From contig JAJXYW010000197.1 in assembly GCA_021780415.1 (NCBI GenBank), positions 1 through 35,507 on the forward strand: 35,507 bases of DNA. Direction: 5' to 3'. Under the pieces are notes generated by a model, which ran no database searches, was not told the origin of the DNA, and saw nothing but the letters and a program-made list of their open reading frames with translations. Positions 6,815 to 14,292 of the stretch are shown here, in pieces (the first letter of the stretch is position 1; every line of letters begins with the position of its first letter). This DNA comes from Acidobacteriota bacterium. GTDB taxonomy: Bacteria; Acidobacteriota; Terriglobia; Terriglobales; Acidobacteriaceae. A program made the position numbers and the translations under genes.

Positions 6815-7933
6815 ATGCCCCCAACCCCTCGCCAGCTCATTGACCAGTCGTTCTCGCAAGCAGTCAGCGTCGCCGCGCGTCTTGCGCGCACCTGCGCCGA
6901 ACCGCTGCTCGGGGCCGCCGAGGCGGTGGCGACTGCGCTGCGCTCCGGCGGGAAGGTGCTGCTGTTCGGCAACGGCGGCAGCGCAGCCGACGCCCAGCAC
7001 ATCGCGGCCGAGCTGGTCGGCCGCTTCCGCGCGAACCGCCCGGCGCTGGCAGCGATCGCCCTGACGACCGACACCTCGATCCTCACTGCGGTCGGCAACG
7101 ACTACGGCTTCGAGGAGATCTTCGCCAGGCAGATCGCGGCGCTCGGGCGGCCGGGCGACGTCGCCATCGCGATCAGCACCAGCGGGCGCTCCCCGAACGT
7201 CCTGCGCGGGGTGGAGGAAGCCAAGGCGCGCTCGATCGCGACGATCGCTTTGACCGGCTTCCCCGGCCGGCCGCTCGCCGATCTCGCCGCTGTGACGCTT
7301 ACCGTTCGTTCGACCCGAACCGACCGCATCCAGGAGTGTCACGCCATCCTCGGCCACATGCTGTGCGAGGTCATCGAGGCGCTCGTCCTTGACTCAACCA
7401 ACGCGGAAGACTCCGGCACGACTGCCGGCGCCGGGGCGTGCGGTGAGCCGGCGAAGGTGGTTGACTGGGACGAGCTGCTGGGGCTGCGGGCGCGGTGGCG
7501 CACCGAGGGTCTCACCGTCGTGTGGAGCAACGGTTGCTTCGACCTGCTCCACGCCGGCCACGTCAGGAGCCTCGTCGCGGCCAGGGCGTTCGGCGACGTC
7601 CTCGTCGTCGGCGTCAACTCGGATGCGTCGGTGCGGCGGATCAAGGGTGGCGGCCGGCCGCTCGTCCCTGCGCCGCAGCGCGCCGAGGTCATCGCCGCGC
7701 TCGCGGCGGTGGACCACGTCGTCGTGTTCGACGAGGATACCCCCGAGGAGGCGCTGCGCTGCTTGCAGCCTGAGGTGCATTGCAAGGGCGCCGACTACGC
7801 CCCGCCGTCCGGCAAGCCGATCCCCGAAGCGGCCGTGGTCGCGGCGTACGGCGGGCGGATCGAATACCTACCCCTGGTCGAAGGGCTTTCCACCTCGGCC
7901 CTCGTCGAGCTGGCCGGAAAGCAGCGGCGATGA
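6815..7933 (+). CDS. Fusion: GmhA sedoheptulose-7-P isomerase + HldE C-terminal adenylyltransferase
   Basis: A 372-residue two-enzyme protein. Residues 1 to about 192 are a GmhA SIS domain: LLFGNGGSAADAQHIAAEL, LTTDTSILTAVGNDYGFEE, ISTSGRSPNVL and QECHAILGHMLCEVIE, with Glu66 and His181 at the expected catalytic positions. Residues about 193-215 are a linker. From about 216 it is the nucleotidyltransferase half of HldE (RfaE2): VVWSNGCFDLLHAGHV with the HxGH motif at 246-249, VGVNSDASVRRIKG and KGADY. It should catalyse the first step (sedoheptulose-7-P to heptose-7-P) and the ADP-transfer step of ADP-heptose synthesis, in the cytosol. In E. coli the adenylyltransferase is fused to the kinase instead. 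Both domains look complete. It overlaps gmhB by 4 bp (ATGA). Confidence 0.93.
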   Translation: MPPTPRQLIDQSFSQAVSVAARLARTCAEPLLGAAEAVATALRSGGKVLLFGNGGSAADAQHIAAELVGRFRANRPALAAIALTTDTSILTAVGNDYGFEEIFARQIAALGRPGDVAIAISTSGRSPNVLRGVEEAKARSIATIALTGFPGRPLADLAAVTLTVRSTRTDRIQECHAILGHMLCEVIEALVLDSTNAEDSGTTAGAGACGEPAKVVDWDELLGLRARWRTEGLTVVWSNGCFDLLHAGHVRSLVAARAFGDVLVVGVNSDASVRRIKGGGRPLVPAPQRAEVIAALAAVDHVVVFDEDTPEEALRCLQPEVHCKGADYAPPSGKPIPEAAVVAAYGGRIEYLPLVEGLSTSALVELAGKQRR

Positions 7934-8811
7934 ATCAATCAGTCTCTCGCTCCGAGCGGGCGACCGCGCCGCCAACCTCCACGCCATCCAGCGTGACCGG
8001 GCCCTCGATCCGGGGTGACGAAAGCGCCACGCAGGCGCCGCCGCCGCGGGCGCAACCAGCCACCGTGCCCGCTCGGCAGGCCGCCACGTCCGCTCCGCAC
8101 ACTGACGCGCCCGCCCCGCGCCCCGCCGCGGTGCCCCGCCGCGCCGTCTTCCTCGATCGCGACGGGACGATCCTCGTGGACACCGGCTATCCCTCCGACC
8201 CGAACGGCGTCCGCCTCCTTCCCGGAGCGCAAGCCGCGCTGGCGACACTGCAGTCGGCCGGGTTCTTGCTGGTTGTGGTGAGCAACCAGTCCGGCGTCGG
8301 CCGGGGTTACCTTTCGCCCGAGCAGGCGCGGTCGGTGCACGACCGCATGCAGCGCGAGCTTGACTCGCGCGGCATCCACCTCGCGGGCGCCTACTACTGT
8401 CCGCACGCCCCGGAGGACGGCTGCGACTGTCGCAAGCCCAGGCCCGGCCTGGTGCGGCGGGCGGCCTCCGAGCTGGGGATCGACCTCGCCGCGTCGTTCG
8501 TCGTCGGCGACAAGCCGAGCGACGTCGAGGCGGGCCGCGCGGCCGGTTGCCGCACCGTTTTCCTCGCTCCTGTGCGGGATGCTGGGCTGGCCGCCGAGCC
8601 GGCCGGGCGGTCCCGTTCTGGGGCCGCGTCGGACGTAAGCGCGGCCGAGGCGCATGGCGGGAGGCGCCTACCTGATGCCGGGCCGGTAGCGCCGGCCGTC
8701 GACCCGGTGGCTCGGGATGGTGCGCAGAGGCCCGCCGCCGACTGCCTTGCCGCCGGTTGGTCCGCCGCGGTCGCCTTCATTGTCGGGCAGGAAGAGAGCG
8801 CTCAACCGTGA
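7930..8811 (+). CDS. gmhB: GmhB heptose-1,7-bisphosphate 7-phosphatase with long low-complexity flanks
   Basis: HAD-superfamily phosphatase that removes the 7-phosphate of heptose-1,7-bisphosphate, between the kinase and adenylyltransferase steps. Core marks are AVFLDRDGTI with the DxD nucleophile pair near residues 76/78, VVVSNQSGVGRG, the zinc-binding CPHAPEDGCDCRKPRPG and VVGDKPSDVEAG. The family is about 180 residues; this frame is 293. There is a Pro/Ala/Thr-rich N-terminal stretch of about 68 residues, and about 50 low-complexity residues before a family-like final helix (AADCLAAGWSAAVAFIV). The ATGA overlap supports 7,930; a GTG at 8,131 would give a normal-length N-terminus. The stop overlaps the next start (GTGA). 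Confidence 0.9.
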   Translation: MNQSVSRSERATAPPTSTPSSVTGPSIRGDESATQAPPPRAQPATVPARQAATSAPHTDAPAPRPAAVPRRAVFLDRDGTILVDTGYPSDPNGVRLLPGAQAALATLQSAGFLLVVVSNQSGVGRGYLSPEQARSVHDRMQRELDSRGIHLAGAYYCPHAPEDGCDCRKPRPGLVRRAASELGIDLAASFVVGDKPSDVEAGRAAGCRTVFLAPVRDAGLAAEPAGRSRSGAASDVSAAEAHGGRRLPDAGPVAPAVDPVARDGAQRPAADCLAAGWSAAVAFIVGQEESAQP

Positions 8812-9806
8812 TCCGCCAGGCCAAGAACGCCGCCCGCCGCCTCGCCGGGACCCGTGTCCTGGTCTTCGGCGACGTCATGCTCGACGAGTACGTCACCGGC
8901 CACGCCGGCCGGATCTCGCCGGAGGCGCCGGTCGCCGTCCTCGAGGAGCAGCAGCGCAGCTACGTCCCCGGAGGCGCCGCCAACACCGCCGCCAACGTCG
9001 CCAGCCTCGGCGGCTCCGCGATGGTTGTCGGTCTCGTTGGCGACGACGCCGCCGCGGCGCACCTGCGCGACGCCCTCGTCGAGGCCGGCGTGGATTTCTC
9101 CGGCCTCGTGGCCGATCCCGCGCGTCCGACCACGACCAAGACCCGGATCGTCGCCGGGCAGCACCAGCTCGTCAGGGTGGACAGGGAGGCGAGGGACCAG
9201 GCGGTCGGCGCGCTCGAATCCGGCCTGCTCTCGGCGGTCGAAGCGCGACTCCCGCAGGCGCGCGCCTGCGTCGTCTCCGACTACGCCAAGGGTACCGTCA
9301 CCCGCCGTCTCGCCCGGCGCGTCATCGCGGCGGCGGTCGAGCAGGGCGTCCCGGTCGTCGTGGATCCCAAGACCAACGACTTCCGCAAGTATCACGGCGC
9401 CACCGTCATCACCCCCAACGCCCTAGAGCTGGCGCGGGCGCTCGGGCTCGAGTCCGTCGGCGACGGCGGCGTGCTTGCCGCGGGGAGAAAGTTGCAGCGC
9501 TCGCTCGGGCACACCAGCATCCTCGTCACGCTCGGCGCCCGGGGCGTGGCGCTGTTCGCACCTGGGGAAGAACCGTACGAGGTCCCGTCGCGGGCGCGCA
9601 GCGTGTTCGACGTCACCGGCGCCGGCGACACCGTCGTCGCGGCGCTGGCGCTTGCGCTCGGCGCCGGCCGCCCCATGCCGGTCGCCGTCGAGCTGGCCAA
9701 CCTCGCCGCCGGCGTGGCGGTATCGAAGCCCGGCACCGCGCGCGTCACCCTCGCCGAGCTCCTCGCCGCCAAGGACCCAAGTGCTCCGACGCCCAAATCC
9801 AAGTAG
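8808..9806 (+). CDS. hldA: HldE N-terminal-type D-glycero-beta-D-manno-heptose-7-phosphate kinase
   Basis: A 332-residue PfkB/ribokinase-family kinase equivalent to the RfaE1 half of HldE. It phosphorylates heptose-7-P at C1. Seen are VFGDVMLDEYVTG, the substrate-side glycine motif GGAANTAANVASLGG, VVVDPKTNDF, TPNALELARAL, and the C-terminal PfkB signature FDVTGAGDTVVAAL. There is no adenylyltransferase domain after it; that part sits in the fusion gene at 6,815. The start is a GTG whose GTGA overlaps the gmhB stop, with GGAAGAGAG (8,790-8,798) upstream. The cassette therefore covers isomerase, kinase, phosphatase and adenylyltransferase, but no HldD epimerase is in the window, so the product is ADP-D,D-heptose unless hldD lies elsewhere. 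Confidence 0.92.
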   Translation: MIRQAKNAARRLAGTRVLVFGDVMLDEYVTGHAGRISPEAPVAVLEEQQRSYVPGGAANTAANVASLGGSAMVVGLVGDDAAAAHLRDALVEAGVDFSGLVADPARPTTTKTRIVAGQHQLVRVDREARDQAVGALESGLLSAVEARLPQARACVVSDYAKGTVTRRLARRVIAAAVEQGVPVVVDPKTNDFRKYHGATVITPNALELARALGLESVGDGGVLAAGRKLQRSLGHTSILVTLGARGVALFAPGEEPYEVPSRARSVFDVTGAGDTVVAALALALGAGRPMPVAVELANLAAGVAVSKPGTARVTLAELLAAKDPSAPTPKSK

Positions 9807-9880
9807 CGACCGACGCCGCCATCGGCCGTCATCGGGACGAACCGCAGGGCAACTCGTCATGACCTCAGCGGCGCAATCCG

Positions 9881-10131
9881 GTGTGTTTGGTGGTAGTAAG
9901 GCACGAAGGCCCGCGCTGGCGGTCCGGAGTGCCGTGTCCCTCTGCGCCGCGAGCGCCAAGGTCCGTGGCGCGGCCGTCTCGGCCGCGCGCGGTGGCCCAG
10001 CGTGCCCGCACCACATCGCACACCTTGACCATCGCCGGGCGGGCGAGACGCCCGCCCCACGGGGGTTCGCCTCGCGACCTTGGAGAACGTCACTCCGCTT
10101 CGCTTCATGCCTTCCTACCAACCCACAGCCC
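9881..10131. repeat. MITE-like element with terminal inverted repeats (family B, complete copy)
   Basis: The left end GGTAGTAAGGCACGAAG (about 9,892-9,908) is mirrored at the right end by CTTCATGCCTTCCTACC (10,103-10,119), 15 of 17 bases matching. Inside are GGAGTGCCGTGTCCC, a GC-rich palindromic centre (GCGGCCGTCTCGGCCGCGC), and CGGGCGGGCGAGACGCCCGC. The inner right part matches the reverse complement of 34,740-34,815. About 250 bp, no coding signal and no transposase. A target-site duplication was not evident by eye. Confidence 0.75.
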
Positions 10132-10132
10132 G

Positions 10133-10210
10133 CTACCCACTAACCACTAGCCACCAAACACGTTGTTTGGACACTAGACACCAAACACCAAACACCAAAC
10201 ACCAAACACC
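10133..10210. repeat. CACCAAA short tandem array (right of the heptose cassette)
   Basis: Four to five consecutive CACCAAA units with interspersed ACTAGACA and CCACTA words, matching in style and words the array at 6,691-6,812. CCAAACA-CGT-TGTTTGG within it is a small palindrome. It ends about 20 bp before the coding-like sequence of the next glycosyltransferase. From 9,807 to 9,880 I see nothing recognisable. Confidence 0.75.
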
Positions 10211-10285
10211 CTTTCTTTCGAGGTTGCTCTGTCTCCCACCCACCCGCTCACCGTCACCTACTTCCAGCGATTCCGTGGCCCCTCG

Positions 10286-11236
10286 ATGTTCAGTCTCGAA
10301 CGCGTGTTTGCCGAGGTGCGTTCGTACCTGCCGGCCGACGTCCGCCCCGCCGTCGCGGGTTGCCCGCGCAAGAGTCAGGGCGTGCTGAACCGTCTCGTCA
10401 ACATCCTCTGGGCGCGCCGCAATCAGAGCGACGTCAACCATGTCACGGGCGACGTTCATTACGTGACCTACCTGCTGCGCAAGCGCCGCACCGTCCTGAC
10501 CATCGCCGACTGCGCCCCGCTGGAGCGGTTTCGCGGCCTTAAGCGCTTCCTGCTCTGGTTCTTCTGGTACTGGTTGCCCGAGAAGCGGTGCCGCCGGATC
10601 ACCGTCATTTCGGAGTTCACCAAGACGCGCGTGCTGGCGCACCTCTGGTGCAGCCCGGAGAAGATCGAGGTGGTCCACTGTCCCGTCCCCGACGGCTTCA
10701 CGGCGTCACCGAGACCGTTCGACAGCGAGCGCCCCGTCGTCCTGCAAGTCGGCACCGGCTGGAACAAGAACGTGGAGCGCGTGGCCGAGGCGCTGCAAGG
10801 CGTCTCGTGCCGCCTCGAGATCCTCGGACCGCTCAGCAAGACCCAGAGGGCGCTCCTGACATCCGGCGGTGTTGACTTCCATGATCAAGCCGAGCTTGAT
10901 AGCGAGGCGCTGATGGCGCTTTACAGGCGCTGCGATCTGGTTGTCTTTGCATCTCTGTATGAAGGCTTCGGTCTCCCAATCCTTGAGGCGCAAGCCACCG
11001 GCCGGCCGGTCGTGACTAGCGATCGCTGCTCGATGCCGGAGGTCGCCGGCGAGGCGGCGTGCCTCGTGGACCCGGAGAGCGTCGAGAGCATCCGGGCCGG
11101 TATTCTCCGGGTCATCCACGATCGAGAATTCCGCGAGGCGTTGGTCCGCAAGGGCTTCGAAAACGTCGAGCGGTTCGCGCCGGATCGGGTCGCGGGGCGG
11201 TATGCGGCGATCTACCGGCAAATGGCCACGTCGTGA
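10286..11236 (+). CDS. Family 4 glycosyltransferase, true start probably upstream
   Basis: A 316-residue retaining GT4 (GT-B fold) enzyme. The C-terminal nucleotide-sugar domain shows VLQVGTGWNKN, the EX7E-type motif EGFGLPILEA, then GRPVVTSDRCSMPEVAGEAA. The N-terminal acceptor domain includes DVNHVTGDVHYVT and ITVISEFTK. Codons immediately before the ATG read TVTYFQRFRGPS, which looks like the beginning of the family (VTYFQR...FSLE), so the natural protein begins about 12-19 codons earlier. There is no ATG, GTG or TTG in frame there; CTG at 10,229 is the only near-cognate start. The neighbouring CACCAAA array may have destroyed the original start. It precedes wzm by 61 bp. Sugar and acceptor are unknown. 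Confidence 0.85.
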   Translation: MFSLERVFAEVRSYLPADVRPAVAGCPRKSQGVLNRLVNILWARRNQSDVNHVTGDVHYVTYLLRKRRTVLTIADCAPLERFRGLKRFLLWFFWYWLPEKRCRRITVISEFTKTRVLAHLWCSPEKIEVVHCPVPDGFTASPRPFDSERPVVLQVGTGWNKNVERVAEALQGVSCRLEILGPLSKTQRALLTSGGVDFHDQAELDSEALMALYRRCDLVVFASLYEGFGLPILEAQATGRPVVTSDRCSMPEVAGEAACLVDPESVESIRAGILRVIHDREFREALVRKGFENVERFAPDRVAGRYAAIYRQMATS

Positions 11237-11297
11237 CCAACGCAGACAAGCCCCGTCCCTTGACCCACCTGGAGAGCCGCACTAGGCTCCGACACTC

Positions 11298-12131
11298 ATG
11301 ACCGACGCCGCAGACACCATCCTGACCGTCGAGGCCGGCAAGTCCGAGGCGCAGTACTGGCGCGACCTCTGGCGCTACCGCGGTCTCTTCTACTTCCTCG
11401 CCTGGCGCGACGTGCTGGTGCGCTACAAGCAGACGGTCATCGGCGTCGCCTGGGCCGTCATCCAGCCGCTGCTCACCATGGTGATCTTCACAGTCGTGTT
11501 CGGCAGGCTCGCCAAGCTGCCCTCCGGCGGGGCGCCGTACGCCGTTATGGTCTACGCCGCCATGCTGCCGTGGCAGTTCTTCGCCAGCTCCCTCAGCCAG
11601 TGCAGCAACAGCCTGATCGGCAACGCCAACCTGATCTCCAAGATCTACTTTCCGCGGCTGATCGTCCCGACCAGCTCGGTGATCGTCGCGTTCGTGGACT
11701 TCTGCATCTCGGGAGCGATCCTCGCCGGCCTGATGACCTGGTACCGCGTCCTCCCCCCGTGGCAGATCCTCACCCTGCCGTTGCTCATCGTCTGGACGTT
11801 CGCGGCGGCGATGGGCGTCGGCCTGTGGCTCGCGGCGTTGACCGTTGAGTACCGGGACTTCCGTTACGTCGTCCCGTTCATCGTCCAGGCCGGCCTCTAC
11901 ATCTCGCCGGTCGGCTTCTCCAGCGCCATCGTCCCCGAGAGGTTCCGCCTGGTCTACTCGCTCAACCCGATGGTCGGCGTCATCGACGGCTTCCGCTGGG
12001 CGATCCTGGGGACAGGCGAACGTGTCTACTGGCCCGGCCTCGCCGCCTCCCTGCTGCTGACCGCCGCGCTCCTGGCGACGGGGGTCGCCTACTTCCGCAA
12101 GACCGAGCGCACGTTCGCCGACGTGATCTGA
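11298..12131 (+). CDS. wzm: Wzm-type ABC-2 permease for O-antigen/polysaccharide export
   Basis: A 277-residue polytopic inner-membrane protein of the ABC-2 (TagG/KpsM/Wzm) type. After a cytosolic start, the family entry motif FLAWRDVLVRYKQTVIGVAWAVIQP precedes about six hydrophobic segments. Later marks are VMVYAAMLPWQFFASSL, LISKIYFPRLIVP and YSLNPMVGVIDGFRWAILG. It forms the channel through which the lipid-linked glycan crosses the inner membrane, powered by the ATPase encoded next. The length is normal. A 51-bp gap separates it from wzt. No strong Shine-Dalgarno is seen. Confidence 0.94.
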   Translation: MTDAADTILTVEAGKSEAQYWRDLWRYRGLFYFLAWRDVLVRYKQTVIGVAWAVIQPLLTMVIFTVVFGRLAKLPSGGAPYAVMVYAAMLPWQFFASSLSQCSNSLIGNANLISKIYFPRLIVPTSSVIVAFVDFCISGAILAGLMTWYRVLPPWQILTLPLLIVWTFAAAMGVGLWLAALTVEYRDFRYVVPFIVQAGLYISPVGFSSAIVPERFRLVYSLNPMVGVIDGFRWAILGTGERVYWPGLAASLLLTAALLATGVAYFRKTERTFADVI

Positions 12132-12182
12132 GATGGCCGACCCCAAACCCCAACCGTGCGTCGCGCAGGGGAAGACGGCACC

Positions 12183-13475
12183 ATGAGCATCCCAGCGATC
12201 CGTGTCGAAGGCCTCGGCAAGAAATACCTCATCCGCCACGAGCAGCGCGAACGCTATACGGCGCTGCGCGACGTGCTGGCGAACAAGGCTAAGAGCCTCA
12301 GCCGGCGCATTATCGACCTCGGCCGCACGCCGGTCCGCCATCCAAGATCGAAGGAGGAGTTCTGGGCGCTCAAGGGGGTCTCGTTCGAGGTGCAGCCCGG
12401 TGAGCGCGTCGGCATCATCGGCCGCAACGGCGCCGGCAAATCCACCTTGCTGAAGCTCCTGAGCCGCATCACCGAGCCGTCGGCGGGGCGGTTCCAGCTC
12501 CGCGGCCGGGTCGGCTCGTTGCTCGAGGTTGGCACGGGCTTCCACCCGGAGCTGACCGGCCGGGAGAACATCTTCCTCAACGGCGCGATCCTGGGGATGG
12601 GCAAGCAGGAGATCCAGAGGAAGTTCGACGAGATCGTCGCGTTCGCGGAGATCGAGAAGTTCCTCGACACCCCGGTCAAGAGGTACTCGTCGGGCATGTA
12701 CGTGAGGCTGGCGTTCGCGGTGGCGGCGCATTTGGAGACCGAGATCTTGGTCGTAGATGAGGTCCTTGCCGTTGGGGACAGCCTGTTCCAGCAGAAGTGT
12801 CTTGGGAGGATGGAGGAGGTTGGCAGAGCTGGGCGGACGGTGCTCTTTGTTAGCCACACGATGGGGGCAGTCAGGCGTCTTTGCGACAGGACCATTGTTC
12901 TTGCTGGCGGCCGCGTGGCCATAGATGCGGCGACGCTCACAGCCATCGACCACTACACCGCCCAGAGTCGAGCGGAGGTCGCCAGGCGGAGGACCTGGGA
13001 TGCGGCTGCTGCCCCGGGCGGTGATTCCGTCAGGTTGAGAGAGGTTAGGGTCGACGGGGCCAGCGGTGCAGAGCATCAACCGCTCCGCATAGAGGAACCC
13101 GTCGTCGTCGCACTTTCTGTTGATATCTTGCGCCGACTGCCCGAGATTCGGTTGTCGATCTTCGTCACGAACCGGGAAGGCACGGTGATTATTCACTCCA
13201 ATGACGCCATGAGCGATAGCAACGGGCAACACAACGTTGGCCCCCTCAAACTTGAGTGCACCGTCCCCGCGTATGCGCTCAACCTCGGCCGATACTGGAT
13301 CACGGTCGCGTGTGAGGTGCCTTTTCAGGAAACCCTGTTCCTGGAGAATGAGGTCTTGGCAGTCGACATCGCAGGCGGCTCCGAGCGGATGGCTCGCTAT
13401 GGTGATGGGGCCTGGAAGGGTCTGATTGGCCCGGGACTCGTGACGTGGTCGGTTGTGGAACCCGACCATGCGTAA
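12183..13475 (+). CDS. wzt: Wzt-type ABC ATPase with C-terminal glycan-binding domain
   Basis: A 430-residue ATPase partner of Wzm. Walker A GRNGAGKS is at about 80-87, the signature YSSGM at about 168-172, Walker B ILVVDE at about 188-193, followed by FVSHTMGAV. The segment [12 protein letters not shown] is typical of the polysaccharide-export subfamily. Beyond residue about 265 lies an extra beta-rich domain of about 165 residues, as in Wzt proteins that recognise the modified non-reducing end of the O-antigen before export. I chose ATG 12,183, with GGGGAAG upstream, over the in-frame GTG at 12,156. Its last 8 bp overlap a methyltransferase gene, consistent with a glycan whose end is capped by methylation. 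Confidence 0.95.
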   Translation: MSIPAIRVEGLGKKYLIRHEQRERYTALRDVLANKAKSLSRRIIDLGRTPVRHPRSKEEFWALKGVSFEVQPGERVGIIGRNGAGKSTLLKLLSRITEPSAGRFQLRGRVGSLLEVGTGFHPELTGRENIFLNGAILGMGKQEIQRKFDEIVAFAEIEKFLDTPVKRYSSGMYVRLAFAVAAHLETEILVVDEVLAVGDSLFQQKCLGRMEEVGRAGRTVLFVSHTMGAVRRLCDRTIVLAGGRVAIDAATLTAIDHYTAQSRAEVARRRTWDAAAAPGGDSVRLREVRVDGASGAEHQPLRIEEPVVVALSVDILRRLPEIRLSIFVTNREGTVIIHSNDAMSDSNGQHNVGPLKLECTVPAYALNLGRYWITVACEVPFQETLFLENEVLAVDIAGGSERMARYGDGAWKGLIGPGLVTWSVVEPDHA

Positions 13476-14292
13476 TGGTCCACCACCGGCCTGCCGGGTT
13501 TGCGGCGGCGAAACCCGACACGAGTTCGACGCGGTTGTCCTACGCAAATACCCATCGGAGGGTGTCTACTGTGACGCGTGCGGGTTCCTTGGTCTTGAGG
13601 ATGCGAGTTGGCTGGATAAGGCCTACGATGACGCCATTGCGTTCTCGGATACCGGGCTGGTGCGGCGCAACATCGAGCTGCGCGACGCAATGGTGCCATT
13701 GTTGTTCCACATTTTCGGGTCCGATGGAAGGTTCGTGGATGTCGGGGCGGGAACCGGCCTCCTGGTCAGGATGATGCGAGATGCCGGCCTAGACTTCTAT
13801 TGGTCGGACGCATATTGCCGGAACGTCCACGCACTCGGCTTCGAGGCAAAGTGGGATGGAGCGAGGTACTCCGCCATCACTGCAATCGAGGTAATGGAAC
13901 ACGTGCTTCATCCCGTGCGGTTTCTTAGCGATGTTCTGACGTCATCGCGGGCAAGTTTCCTACTTTTCACGACCCAGGTTTTCGAGGGGGAGGTCCCGTC
14001 GTCAGAGGATTGGTGGTACTACGCACTCGATGAAGGCCAGCATGTGTCATTTTACCAGGCGAGGACGCTGAATCATATCGCTCGTGTTCTCGGCCTTGAG
14101 TACTGCGCCGTCGGTCCACTTCAGGTGTTCTTCGACGGGCAGGTAGCCGAAAGGCTGAAGAGCTATCGGAGGCGGCGGTGGGCGCGAGCGCAGGCCGCCC
14201 GCCGGGCCAAGAGGCACCTACAACCCAAAACCGAATCTGACCGCGAGCTGCTCTTGGCACAATACAGCGGCAGGCGCACCGGTGATGGGTGA
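13468..14292 (+). CDS. Class I SAM-dependent methyltransferase with N-terminal zinc ribbon
   Basis: A 274-residue protein. An N-terminal four-cysteine ribbon (CRVCGG ... YCDACG) is followed by SAM motif [20 protein letters not shown] and the post-motif [14 protein letters not shown]. This architecture is common among methyltransferases of glycan loci. The ATG lies inside the end of wzt (8-bp overlap), so the two are translationally linked. By analogy with systems where a methyl cap stops O-antigen growth and is read by the Wzt C-terminal domain, this is the best candidate for the capping enzyme, but that role is inferred. The C-terminus is Arg/Lys-rich ([19 protein letters not shown]), suggesting membrane-surface contact. 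The target hydroxyl is unknown. Confidence 0.85.
   Translation: MRNGPPPACRVCGGETRHEFDAVVLRKYPSEGVYCDACGFLGLEDASWLDKAYDDAIAFSDTGLVRRNIELRDAMVPLLFHIFGSDGRFVDVGAGTGLLVRMMRDAGLDFYWSDAYCRNVHALGFEAKWDGARYSAITAIEVMEHVLHPVRFLSDVLTSSRASFLLFTTQVFEGEVPSSEDWWYYALDEGQHVSFYQARTLNHIARVLGLEYCAVGPLQVFFDGQVAERLKSYRRRRWARAQAARRAKRHLQPKTESDRELLLAQYSGRRTGDG

Noticed and set aside
11112..13547. 811-codon open frame on the minus strand opposite wzm/wzt
   Set aside because: Low-complexity charged translation without motifs; the plus strand holds clear Wzm and Wzt proteins.
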